A stretch of DNA of 9,624 nt, taken from assembly GCA_047618565.1 (NCBI GenBank), contig JBLHKW010000179.1, positions 1-9,624 of the forward strand, written 5' to 3'. Below are positions 1-6,074 of the stretch, in pieces. How positions within the stretch are numbered: the first letter of the stretch is position 1; each line of letters opens with the position of its first letter. The position numbers were made by a program, and so were the translations under genes. Under the pieces are notes generated by a model. The model did no database searches. It was not told the DNA's origin and saw nothing but the letters and a program-made list of their open reading frames with translations. The DNA comes from JBLHKW01 sp047618565. GTDB lineage: Bacteria; Planctomycetota; UBA1135; GCA-002686595.

Positions 1-453
1 TCGGGCGTCCTGACCGTGATCGCGGGAGCCCCCGGAAGTGCCAGCACCTACTGCACGAGCAACCTCAACTCGATCGGCCGCCGAGCCAAGATCGCGCGCG
101 AGGGGCCCATCGGCCTCGGAATCAATGAGCTGACCCTGCAGGTAAGCGACGCGGTCCCGGGATCCTTCGGTCTCTTCTACTACGGCACGCAGGCGGTGCA
201 ATCGCCTTTCGGCGACGGCACCCGGTGTGTCGGTGGCATGACCCAGAGGCTGTTCCCGCCCATCCCCGTAGACGCGACGGGGCACGTGAACCGCGTCCTG
301 GATTTCACCCAGCCCCCGGTCGCGCCAGGCAGCACGAGCCCGATCGACGCGGGATCAACGCGCTACTTCCAGTTCTGGTATCGGGACGCGACGGGCCCGG
401 GCGGGACAGGCTTCAACCTGTCCGACGCCATGGAGATCCTCTTCACCCCCTGA
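1..453 (+). CDS. Secreted protein with planctomycete-type C-terminal module (5' truncated)
   Basis: The reading frame is open from base 1 and stops with TGA at 451-453, leaving 150 residues of a protein whose start lies outside the window. The visible part is almost entirely one Gly/Ser/Thr-rich beta-type module. It begins near residue 17 (YCTSNLNSIG), has a hydrophobic strand region (LTLQVSDAVPGSFGLFYYG, 44-62), the core PFGDGTRCVGG (69-79), and ends FQFWYRDATGPGGTGFN (123-139). The same core and ending occur in the protein at 6852-8591, so the two share a homologous domain. No catalytic domain is visible because the N-terminal part is missing. The module is probably extracellular; whether it serves for sorting, anchoring or folding is not known from the sequence. 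The gene is followed by a strong hairpin at 471-497. An in-frame ATG at 16 is probably an internal Met, since the frame continues upstream of it. Confidence 0.8.
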   Translation, partial: SGVLTVIAGAPGSASTYCTSNLNSIGRRAKIAREGPIGLGINELTLQVSDAVPGSFGLFYYGTQAVQSPFGDGTRCVGGMTQRLFPPIPVDATGHVNRVLDFTQPPVAPGSTSPIDAGSTRYFQFWYRDATGPGGTGFNLSDAMEILFTP

Positions 454-470
454 TCGCTCCGGCGCAGCAT

Positions 471-497
471 GGAGCCGTAGCAGATTGCTACGGCTCC
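471..497. terminator. Perfect 12-bp hairpin between convergent genes
   Basis: GGAGCCGTAGCA (471-482) and TGCTACGGCTCC (486-497) are exact reverse complements around a three-base GAT loop. The hairpin lies 18 bp after the stop of the left-edge gene and about 60 bp beyond the stop of the minus-strand MauE-like gene, so it could terminate both convergent transcripts. Neither side has a T tract, so it is not a textbook Rho-independent terminator. It may instead stabilise the mRNA 3' ends. Confidence 0.6.
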
Positions 498-519
498 GTA
501 CTAACGCGAGACGAATGAT

Positions 520-551
520 CCAGGATCAGATTGGTGCGAGATCGATCCTGG
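520..551. repeat. 8-bp inverted repeat downstream of the MauE-like gene
   Basis: CCAGGATC (520-527) and GATCCTGG (544-551) are perfect reverse complements separated by 16 bases. Read on the minus strand, the repeat begins 8 bases past the stop codon of the MauE-like gene, so it could form a weak 3'-end hairpin for that transcript. The long loop and lack of a T tract make a terminator role uncertain. Confidence 0.35.
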
Positions 552-559
552 CTCGGTAC

Positions 560-1573
560 CTAGCGCAGGCTGATGACCTCGGTCACGATCCAGCCGCTGA
601 GGTTGACCTGCATGGGCGTTTCGATGCCGTAGCCGCGCGGGATGGCGGGCAGCTCCATCGGGATGTGGTCGGTGGGCTTCACGACGATGATGTCGTTCTC
701 CGGCGTGTCTCCGATCTCGACCACGCGCAGGAGCACAAGCGGCATCATCGGCGGCTCCATGGTGAGCTTCTCGAGGTGCTCCTTGCAGTGATCGCAGGTC
801 TGTCGGTAGAGCACGATCTCGCAGTCGGTGGGGAGCAGGTCCGGGTCGAGGAAGAGCGACAGGTCGATGTCGTGCACCTCCTGGTCGAGCCAGTCGTCGG
901 TCTCGAACCAGTGGAAGTCCGGTAGGGGATCGGGCAGCGCCCAGGGCGCGTACTCGTCGACCTCGTCCGGGGGCGTGTCGGTCTGGGTGTCGGTCGCGTC
1001 TGCCGTGGCGTCGGCCGGATCGTCGGACGTGTCCGGCGTCGCCGTGTCGGTCGTGCGCGTGGCGACGGGCGTGTGCGTGCTGAGGGTCCTGAACTTGTAC
1101 CAGGGCACGGCGACCGCGATCACGAACAGCGGGATCAGGGGCAGCGGCCGCAGGCCCTTGGATGGGAACGCGGACCAGGGGCGCATGGCCAGGATCAGGG
1201 TGAGCAGGCTGCCGTCGATCGCGATCATGACCGCGGGCGGAATCGCTACCGCGGAGCCGAAGCAGCCGCAGGAGTCGGCGCCGCTGGTGGCGAGCGGGAT
1301 CAGCACGCCGATGAAGACGCCGAAGAGGCCGACCAGGGGCAGCCAGGCGAAGCGCGGTCGCAGGAGGGCCAGGATGACGATGCAGAGTTCGATCGCGATC
1401 GCGCTGCGGAAGGTCTGGACCGGGCCGAGGACGAAGTCGCGCACGAGCGGCGGCAGATCGTTGGGCGAGCCGGCGAAGAGCTTGAACAGGGCGCCGGCGG
1501 CGACCCAGCTGGCCGCCAGCAGCAGCACGATGCGTGTGGCCTTTTCTCGGGACGATCGGGGGGACGCGCTCAT
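560..1573 (-). CDS. MauE-like (DoxX superfamily) membrane protein fused to a thioredoxin-like CxxC domain
   Basis: Predicted 337-aa inner-membrane redox protein. About five hydrophobic helices lie near residues 14-34, 56-72, 76-96, 108-130 and 142-160. A Cys pair in SCGCFGS (Cys102, Cys104) sits between helices 3 and 4; a CGCFG-type motif at this place is typical of MauE-like proteins, which are linked to disulfide handling. A Thr/Asp/Pro-rich linker (about 167-206) leads to a C-terminal domain with CDHC (260-263) and a likely thioredoxin-type cis-Pro turn (ETPMQV, 318-323). This suggests electron or disulfide transfer between the membrane part and its own thioredoxin-like part. The 1573 start is preferred because the 23 codons added by an ATG at 1642 have weaker third-position G/C bias and are Pro/Ser-rich. 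Neither start has a convincing Shine-Dalgarno. It is downstream of, and probably co-transcribed with, the 201-aa gene. The natural substrate is unknown. Confidence 0.8.
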   Translation of the reverse strand: MSASPRSSREKATRIVLLLAASWVAAGALFKLFAGSPNDLPPLVRDFVLGPVQTFRSAIAIELCIVILALLRPRFAWLPLVGLFGVFIGVLIPLATSGADSCGCFGSAVAIPPAVMIAIDGSLLTLILAMRPWSAFPSKGLRPLPLIPLFVIAVAVPWYKFRTLSTHTPVATRTTDTATPDTSDDPADATADATDTQTDTPPDEVDEYAPWALPDPLPDFHWFETDDWLDQEVHDIDLSLFLDPDLLPTDCEIVLYRQTCDHCKEHLEKLTMEPPMMPLVLLRVVEIGDTPENDIIVVKPTDHIPMELPAIPRGYGIETPMQVNLSGWIVTEVISLR

Positions 1574-1672
1574 GGTCGGACTCTGTTCAGAAGGGACGGT
1601 GGAAGATTGGGGGATTGTCGCAGGGCGCTGCGGGGGTCGCATGGCCCGTCTCGGGAATCCCTCGAGCGTGAC

Positions 1673-2278
1673 CTACGTTCCGTCGGGCTCGTCGTGAGTG
1701 CCGATGGCGAGTGCTTCGGCGATCGACTCCCAGAGCAGGTCCCGCTGGCCCCAATGGGGATCGATGATCGACAGGTAACGGGCGGCCAGCAGGGACTCCA
1801 TGGCCTGCGGAGCGAGTACTTCGGCGAAGATCTCGAGCTCATCCGGGCCGGCGGCCTGACCTGCCCAGGCCGTGGTCTCGTCACCGCGACGGCTGACCGG
1901 GACGCGGCAGCCGCCGTGGTCGGTGCTGGGATAGCTGCTGATGATCAGCTCGGTGTCGAGGGCCAGGACTCCGATCGCGTCGGCCGCCCGCGAGGTGGCG
2001 AAGCCGGCCACGAACGCGCGCTGGGCGAACACGTGATCGCCGAATCCCTTGTACGGCGCGCGGCCTGGTTGTGAGGCGACGGTCAGGAAGCCGGCGCGAT
2101 TGCACGCGGCCAGGGTCGGCACGAGCTCGTCCGTCTCCTCGTCGATGTCCGCTGCGAGCCAGCCGGGAAAGTACTCGAGCTGACCCTCGATGAAATCGGC
2201 AGCCAGGGCTCCGAGCTGCTGGAAGCCCGTGGCCGAGCGCCAGCGGGCGAGTTCTTCGGTCGAGGGATCGGGCGTCAC
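1673..2278 (-). CDS. Conserved cytoplasmic protein of unknown function (possibly DUF6919-like)
   Basis: The 201-aa protein has no signal peptide, no hydrophobic helix and an acidic composition, so it is probably cytoplasmic. Its most conserved-looking parts are DEETDELVPTLAACNRAGFL (46-65) followed by TVASQPG (66-72), QRAFVAGF (86-93), and DPHWGQRDLLW (173-183). From memory these match a family of mainly actinobacterial hypothetical proteins, possibly DUF6919; I could not check this. No catalytic motif is recognisable. The start is GTG at 2278, with no clear Shine-Dalgarno. A TAGGCT hexamer on the minus strand (2286-2291) ends 7 bases before the GTG, a spacing that would fit a leaderless transcript, but no -35 box is seen. 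The stop at 1673 is 99 bp upstream of the preferred start of the MauE-like gene (30 bp from its alternative start), which suggests one operon. Confidence 0.75.
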   Translation of the reverse strand: MTPDPSTEELARWRSATGFQQLGALAADFIEGQLEYFPGWLAADIDEETDELVPTLAACNRAGFLTVASQPGRAPYKGFGDHVFAQRAFVAGFATSRAADAIGVLALDTELIISSYPSTDHGGCRVPVSRRGDETTAWAGQAAGPDELEIFAEVLAPQAMESLLAARYLSIIDPHWGQRDLLWESIAEALAIGTHDEPDGT

Positions 2279-2313
2279 GGTCCACAGCCTACGGTCTCGC
2301 CAACGGTGCGGCC

Positions 2314-2469
2314 ATGGAGACTTCGGCCCAGGGCCTCTCCCACGTGGACGACCCGTTTCAGCTCAAAATCCACCTCCTGGAGGCCATCCTGCAGGCCAAT
2401 CTCGAGCTTGCGGGCTGCTCGGCTCGCCCTCCCGAGGCCTCTTCTCAAGCTGACGCCGGTCCCGCTTGA
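2314..2469 (+). CDS. Possible 51-aa small protein
   Basis: An ATG at 2314 opens a 51-codon frame ending in TGA at 2467-2469, between the divergent 201-aa gene and pilT. The first 35 or so codons have mostly G or C at the third position, like real genes nearby, and encode a plausible helix (QLKIHLLEAILQANLELAG, 16-34). The last 16 residues are Ala/Pro/Ser-rich with weaker bias. It has no signal peptide and no recognised domain. No Shine-Dalgarno precedes it, and only 35 bp separate it from the divergent GTG at 2278, so both genes would need very short leaders. The other frames across this region look like shadow ORFs rich in Arg/Pro/Ser. It could also be an untranslated leader of pilT. Confidence 0.4.
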   Translation: METSAQGLSHVDDPFQLKIHLLEAILQANLELAGCSARPPEASSQADAGPA

Positions 2470-2555
2470 GTTCAGCGGTGCGCGTGGCCGACAGAAGGGC
2501 CAGGGATCCCTTCCCGGGATTTCCGATCACCCAGATCACGCAGCACCCACGCACC

Positions 2556-2560
2556 GAGGA
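2556..2560 (+). promoter_or_regulatory. Ribosome binding site of pilT
   Basis: GAGGA lies 5 bases before the ATG at 2566. It supports that start, which also matches the usual PilT N-terminus (a short helix leading to NASDLHL). Confidence 0.6.
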
Positions 2561-2565
2561 CTCCC

Positions 2566-3873
2566 ATGGCCTGGATCGATTCGCTACTCAAGCGGATGGT
2601 CGAGCTGAACGCTTCCGACCTGCACCTGACCTCCGACACCACCCCCATGTTCCGCATCGATGGCGACATGGTGCCCGTCGAGGAGTGTCCAGGCCTCTCG
2701 CCCGAGCAGATGCAACAGGTGCTCTTCGAGATCGCTCCCGAGCGGAATCAGAAGCAGTTCACCGAGGAGTGGGACTCCGACTTCGCCTACGAGATCGAAG
2801 ATGTTGCCCGCTATCGTGTCAACATGTTCACGGACCTGCGCGGGCCCGGCGCCGTACTGCGTCTCATCCCGAGCGAGGTGTTGACCGCAGATCAGCTGAA
2901 CCTGCCCAAGGCCGTGCTCGACATGTGCTTCCTGTCCAAGGGACTGGTCCTCGTGACCGGCCCGACGGGTAGTGGTAAGTCGACGACGCTCGCAGCGATG
3001 GTCGACTTCATCAACAAGCGTCGCTCGGACCACATCATCACGATCGAGGATCCGGTCGAGTTCGTGCACAAGGACATCAAGTGCCTGCTCAACCAGCGCC
3101 AGGTCGGTGAGCACACCGAGGGCTTCAAGCGCGCATTGCGCGCCGCCCTGCGTGAGGATCCGGATATCGTGCTCGTCGGCGAGATGCGCGACCTCGAGAC
3201 GATCGAGATCGCGATCGAGACGGCCGAGACCGGTCACCTGGTCTTCGGAACGTTGCACACGACCACCGCACCGTCCACCGTGGACCGCATCATCGATCAG
3301 TTCCCGGCCGACCGCCAGGCGCAGATCCGCACGATGCTCTCGGCCTCGCTGAAGGGCGTAGTCTCGCAGACGCTGTGCAAGAAGAAGCCCAAGGGGCGCG
3401 TCGCGGCCCTGGAGATCCTGGTCGTGAACAGTGCCATCGCTGCGCAGATTCGCGAGGGCAAGACGCACCAGATCCCGTCTGCCATGCAGATGGGCGGGCG
3501 CCTCGGCATGAAGAGCATGAACGCGGCGTTGACCGAACTCGTCGGGAGTGGCGATGTCGAGCCGGAAGAGGCCTACATCAAGGCTGTCGACAAGGAGGGC
3601 TTCGTGCAATCATTGACCGCGATCGGCAAGAGCGTCGACCTGTCAAAGATCGGCGCAACGCCCTCCGAAGAGGATCCGTCCATGGGCGGACTTCCGGGCA
3701 CCGGTGGTCCCGCGAGCGTACCCGGAGTGGGCGGCGCTGCCCGCAATCCCTACGAGGACACGCGCGCTCCGCTGCCTTCTTCGGGTGAAGCACCGGCACA
3801 GGGCGCACCAGCGCTGGGTGCAGCGGCACGTGGCGCCGATCCGTTCGACACCTTCAAGCGCGGCCGCAACTAA
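2566..3873 (+). CDS. pilT: Type IV pilus retraction ATPase PilT
   Basis: The 435-aa protein is a secretion-type hexameric ATPase that acts at the cytoplasmic face of the inner membrane and drives pilus depolymerisation and twitching motility. All family motifs are present: N-terminal NASDLHL (15-21), Walker A GPTGSGKST (132-140), Asp box ITIEDPVEF (158-166), Walker B DPDIVLVGEMRD (198-209), and His box GHLVFGTLHTT (223-233). GRVAALEILVVNSAIAAQIR (277-296) corresponds to the PilT AIRNLIRE region but diverges from the consensus. The core ends near residue 355. PilT proteins are usually about 345-375 aa; this one adds an approximately 80-aa tail rich in Gly, Pro, Ala and Ser that ends KRGRN. The start has a Shine-Dalgarno at 2556-2560. 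No other pilus gene is in the window, so it is a stand-alone copy. A PilU-like or other PilT paralogue cannot be excluded. Confidence 0.95.
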   Translation: MAWIDSLLKRMVELNASDLHLTSDTTPMFRIDGDMVPVEECPGLSPEQMQQVLFEIAPERNQKQFTEEWDSDFAYEIEDVARYRVNMFTDLRGPGAVLRLIPSEVLTADQLNLPKAVLDMCFLSKGLVLVTGPTGSGKSTTLAAMVDFINKRRSDHIITIEDPVEFVHKDIKCLLNQRQVGEHTEGFKRALRAALREDPDIVLVGEMRDLETIEIAIETAETGHLVFGTLHTTTAPSTVDRIIDQFPADRQAQIRTMLSASLKGVVSQTLCKKKPKGRVAALEILVVNSAIAAQIREGKTHQIPSAMQMGGRLGMKSMNAALTELVGSGDVEPEEAYIKAVDKEGFVQSLTAIGKSVDLSKIGATPSEEDPSMGGLPGTGGPASVPGVGGAARNPYEDTRAPLPSSGEAPAQGAPALGAAARGADPFDTFKRGRN

Positions 3874-3889
3874 ACGAACGACCAGGGGG

Positions 3890-5656
3890 CTACCGGCCCC
3901 AGCTACGCAACCAGACGCGGCTGTCCTCGACGCTCCAGCTCGAGTACATCAGGCCGCTGACATACTTGTCGACCAGGTCGGGAGCGAGGATACCCGCGCT
4001 CCCGAATGCGCCGAACGTCTCGCTCATCTCCATCAGGCGCGGCGTTGCGCTCGACACGGTCGAGACCATGTCGAAGGCCTCGCCCATCGCCTTGAGCACC
4101 GCTGCGGTGTCCGACACCGAAAACAGAGTCGTGCCGTGGGTCTGTTCGAGGGCCAGCGCCATCCGTTCCCCGTCCTGCACGGAGGGCTGTTTGGATCTCG
4201 ACGCCCGGATCAGGTGCTCCAGATCATCGCGTCGGCCGGACACGGCAATGAACTCGTCCGTGATCGTCCAGGATATGGGCGGACCGTCCGGCAACGAGTA
4301 GATGTCGACGTCCTCGTATTCATCGATCTCGAGGTTCGCCTCGACGCCGACGATGCTGAGCACTTCGAGCAGGTACTCGGCAAACTCCTCGCCGTCGTTC
4401 AGGTCGAGCACCAGGGTCTCGATCATCGAGAACGTGAGCGGGTCGGAACTGTCCGCGATCGGCCGGTCCGGGTCGTAGCGCTGGAAGACGGCGAAGCGGC
4501 CGGTGAACGAACGCAGCAGGTCGTCGACCGGGTCCAGACCGAACTGTGCCTGGACGAAGGTCAGTGTTGCGCGGAGCTTCTGCGCGGATCCCGCGGGTGC
4601 GTACTTGTCGACACCTTCGAGGAGCATGTCCACGAGGCCATTCATGTCGAAGGCGCCCATGGAGATCGTCGCGGAGTCGGGCGGAAGCAGAGCCAGCATG
4701 TCTTCGGGGGCGGGCTCGGCCAGACCGAGGAGTCGCCCGAGTAGCGTGCTCCGGTCGCAGCGGAATCCAAACTGCGAGTCCATTTCCTCGCCCTTGCCCA
4801 GGGTCGTGCTCGCGTACACCCACGGGATGGATGAGAGACTACGTACGACGGCGGCGATGATCGGCTCCGCCTTGCGATCCTTGGGGATCAACCTTGCCAG
4901 CGAGGAGACGTCGACGAAGCCCTCGATGTGGTGTCCTCGTCCGGTGGGGAGCGGGGCGGGGCTGGAGCTGCGCGCTTCCAGGAAGCGTTCATTGGTCAGA
5001 ATGCTGGCGGACTCGAGGTCCATGGACCGGTCGATCGACTCCTTGGCCAGCTGGATCACGAAGTCTCTGTCCGCATTTGCGACCTCGGCCATCACGAAGA
5101 GGAAGAGCTCGCCGAACTCGGCGCAGACGACGGTCGCCGGGACATCCTCGCCGTCGGCGGAGTCCGTGGCGTTGTAGATCCGCAGCGTGGTGTCGTGCCA
5201 GGTCTCGAGGGCTGGCTCTTCCTGGTGCGCGAGCCGGGCATGGAAACGCTGCACCTGATCGCTCAACGGCTGGTGCGCTTCGTGGGCGTGCAGGACCACG
5301 CCGAGCGCACCGACCGGGCTCTCGGAGGTCGGAGCGAAGAAAACGGTGAGCGCCTCGAGCGAGTCTGCCAGTGAGTGAAGAGACTGCCGCTCGTGTCCGT
5401 GCTGCCATTCGCCCTCTGCGGCCTGGTGCGGGTCGAACCAGCTGCGCAGCTGGGCCAGCTCGGGGTCGAGGAAGTATCGATACCAGGAGTTCTCGCGTCC
5501 CTGCAACAGCAGCCCGGGCATGTCGTTCACCGTGACCAGCGCCGTCAACTGCTCCGGGACGGCCTGCAGGTGCGGCGCGATCGGCTCCTGAGGGTTCGCC
5601 GGCTCCTGCGGGGCCGCCGATTGGATCGCGGCTATGCAGAGGAGGAGATCTAGCAT
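3890..5656 (-). CDS. Exported protein of unknown function (possibly DUF3352-like)
   Basis: The 588-aa protein begins with a short hydrophobic stretch (MLDLLLCIAAIQSAA, 1-15) followed by a Pro/Gln/Glu linker. This looks like a signal peptide, though it has no basic N-terminal residues. The ATG at 5656 is the first in the frame; an upstream GTG at 5740 would add 28 charged residues ahead of the signal and is disfavoured. The rest is acidic and alternates short strands and helices. Two similar arrangements can be seen: VPEQLTALVTVNDMPGLLLQ (33-52) and ATISMGAFDMNGLVDMLLEG (329-348), each followed by a GR/AVF or LTVFF strand, then a D-x-x-FV helix. This suggests an internal duplication of the kind seen in DUF3352-type bacterial proteins; that family call is tentative. 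No catalytic motif or anchor is seen. It converges with pilT across 16 bp. A TAGACT hexamer (minus strand, 5700-5705) is a possible -10 box. Confidence 0.8.
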   Translation of the reverse strand: MLDLLLCIAAIQSAAPQEPANPQEPIAPHLQAVPEQLTALVTVNDMPGLLLQGRENSWYRYFLDPELAQLRSWFDPHQAAEGEWQHGHERQSLHSLADSLEALTVFFAPTSESPVGALGVVLHAHEAHQPLSDQVQRFHARLAHQEEPALETWHDTTLRIYNATDSADGEDVPATVVCAEFGELFLFVMAEVANADRDFVIQLAKESIDRSMDLESASILTNERFLEARSSSPAPLPTGRGHHIEGFVDVSSLARLIPKDRKAEPIIAAVVRSLSSIPWVYASTTLGKGEEMDSQFGFRCDRSTLLGRLLGLAEPAPEDMLALLPPDSATISMGAFDMNGLVDMLLEGVDKYAPAGSAQKLRATLTFVQAQFGLDPVDDLLRSFTGRFAVFQRYDPDRPIADSSDPLTFSMIETLVLDLNDGEEFAEYLLEVLSIVGVEANLEIDEYEDVDIYSLPDGPPISWTITDEFIAVSGRRDDLEHLIRASRSKQPSVQDGERMALALEQTHGTTLFSVSDTAAVLKAMGEAFDMVSTVSSATPRLMEMSETFGAFGSAGILAPDLVDKYVSGLMYSSWSVEDSRVWLRSWGR

Positions 5657-5750
5657 GGGGGGCTGGCTCGAGGATCGCGGCGTGAAGCTGAAGCGGGACA
5701 GTCTATGAAGCTCAGCCCCCGGCGTCGCGGTCTCGCGCACCCCGCCCGGG

Positions 5751-5781
5751 CCGGGAACTGGAGACCTGCGGTCTCTTCCGG
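5751..5781. repeat. Hairpin-forming inverted repeat
   Basis: GAGACC (5761-5766) and GGTCTC (5770-5775) pair around a TGC loop. The flanks CCGGGAA (5751-5757) and TTCCGG (5776-5781) can extend the stem after an internal CTG bulge and one unpaired G. It lies about 95 bp upstream of the minus-strand ATG at 5656 and about 300 bp upstream of the lipoprotein gene. It could be an operator or a leader hairpin of the minus-strand transcript. Confidence 0.35.
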
Positions 5782-5997
5782 TCGGGCAGCCACTCTATTT
5801 CGGCCAGGCCAGGTGATTCTGTCCCCAATCGGCCCCGATCCGGAGCGGGCCCCGGTCCACGGCCAGGGTGCGACGCTCCACCCCAGAGTCGGGGCGCGCT
5901 GGGGTCCAACCGGATTTACCTGTTCTGGGGCCCCCTGGGCGTCCCCTGGCCTGGCCAGAACGCCGATTCCGCCCCTTTCGGTGTCAGCCGGTCTCGG

Positions 5998-6007
5998 TGA
6001 TACTAAT
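5998..6007 (+). promoter_or_regulatory. Possible extended -10 promoter element for the lipoprotein gene
   Basis: TGATACTAAT stands out as the only AT-rich patch in a very GC-rich gap. It resembles a TGn-type extended -10 box, although the hexamer matches TATAAT only partly and no good -35 is seen. It lies 67 bp before the ATG at 6075. Confidence 0.35.
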
Positions 6008-6060
6008 ATCTGAGAGAATCCTGGTCGGAGATCTCTCCCCAGCGGCAACTCACCCACCCC

Positions 6061-6065
6061 GGAGG
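6061..6065 (+). promoter_or_regulatory. Ribosome binding site that fixes the lipoprotein start
   Basis: GGAGG lies 9 bases before the ATG at 6075. It selects this start over upstream in-frame starts such as 5868, which would bury the lipoprotein signal peptide. Confidence 0.7.
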
Positions 6066-6074
6066 CGACATCGG

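Larger units (their letters stand above)
5657..6074. promoter_or_regulatory. Divergent intergenic region with nested inverted repeats
   Basis: This 418-bp gap separates two divergently transcribed genes and should hold both promoters. I see no convincing ORF, tRNA or known riboswitch in it. It contains several inverted repeats: GGGGGCT/AGCCCCC (5658-5664/5714-5720), GAGACC-TGC-GGTCTC (5761-5775), a 12-bp long-range pair (5802-5813/5945-5956), and ACCCCAG/CTGGGGT (5880-5886/5899-5905). Only one AT-rich island is present, around 6001-6009, close to the lipoprotein gene. Confidence 0.5.

Noticed and set aside
1073..2074. 333-aa plus-strand open frame across the two minus-strand genes
   Set aside because: It spans the junction of two well-supported genes on the other strand, and its product is low-complexity Arg/Gly/Asp/Gln-rich sequence.
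2510..2523. GGGATCCC/TCCCGGGAT palindromic cluster before pilT as an operator
   Set aside because: Short overlapping palindromes of this kind are common in GC-rich DNA, and there is no second copy near another start to support an operator.
2584..3609. 341-aa minus-strand open frame opposite pilT
   Set aside because: It is fully antisense to a gene with every PilT motif. Its His/Arg/Leu/Asp-rich product has no domain, as expected for a shadow of a GC-rich gene.
3886..3900. GGGGC-TACCG-GCCCC as a terminator between pilT and the convergent gene
   Set aside because: The stem is only 5 bp, has no T tract, and overlaps the stop codon and last codons of the minus-strand gene. Chance pairing is likely.
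3704..4744. 346-aa plus-strand open frame overlapping the end of pilT and the 588-aa gene
   Set aside because: It overlaps two supported genes and has the His/Arg/Val-rich composition of an antisense shadow.
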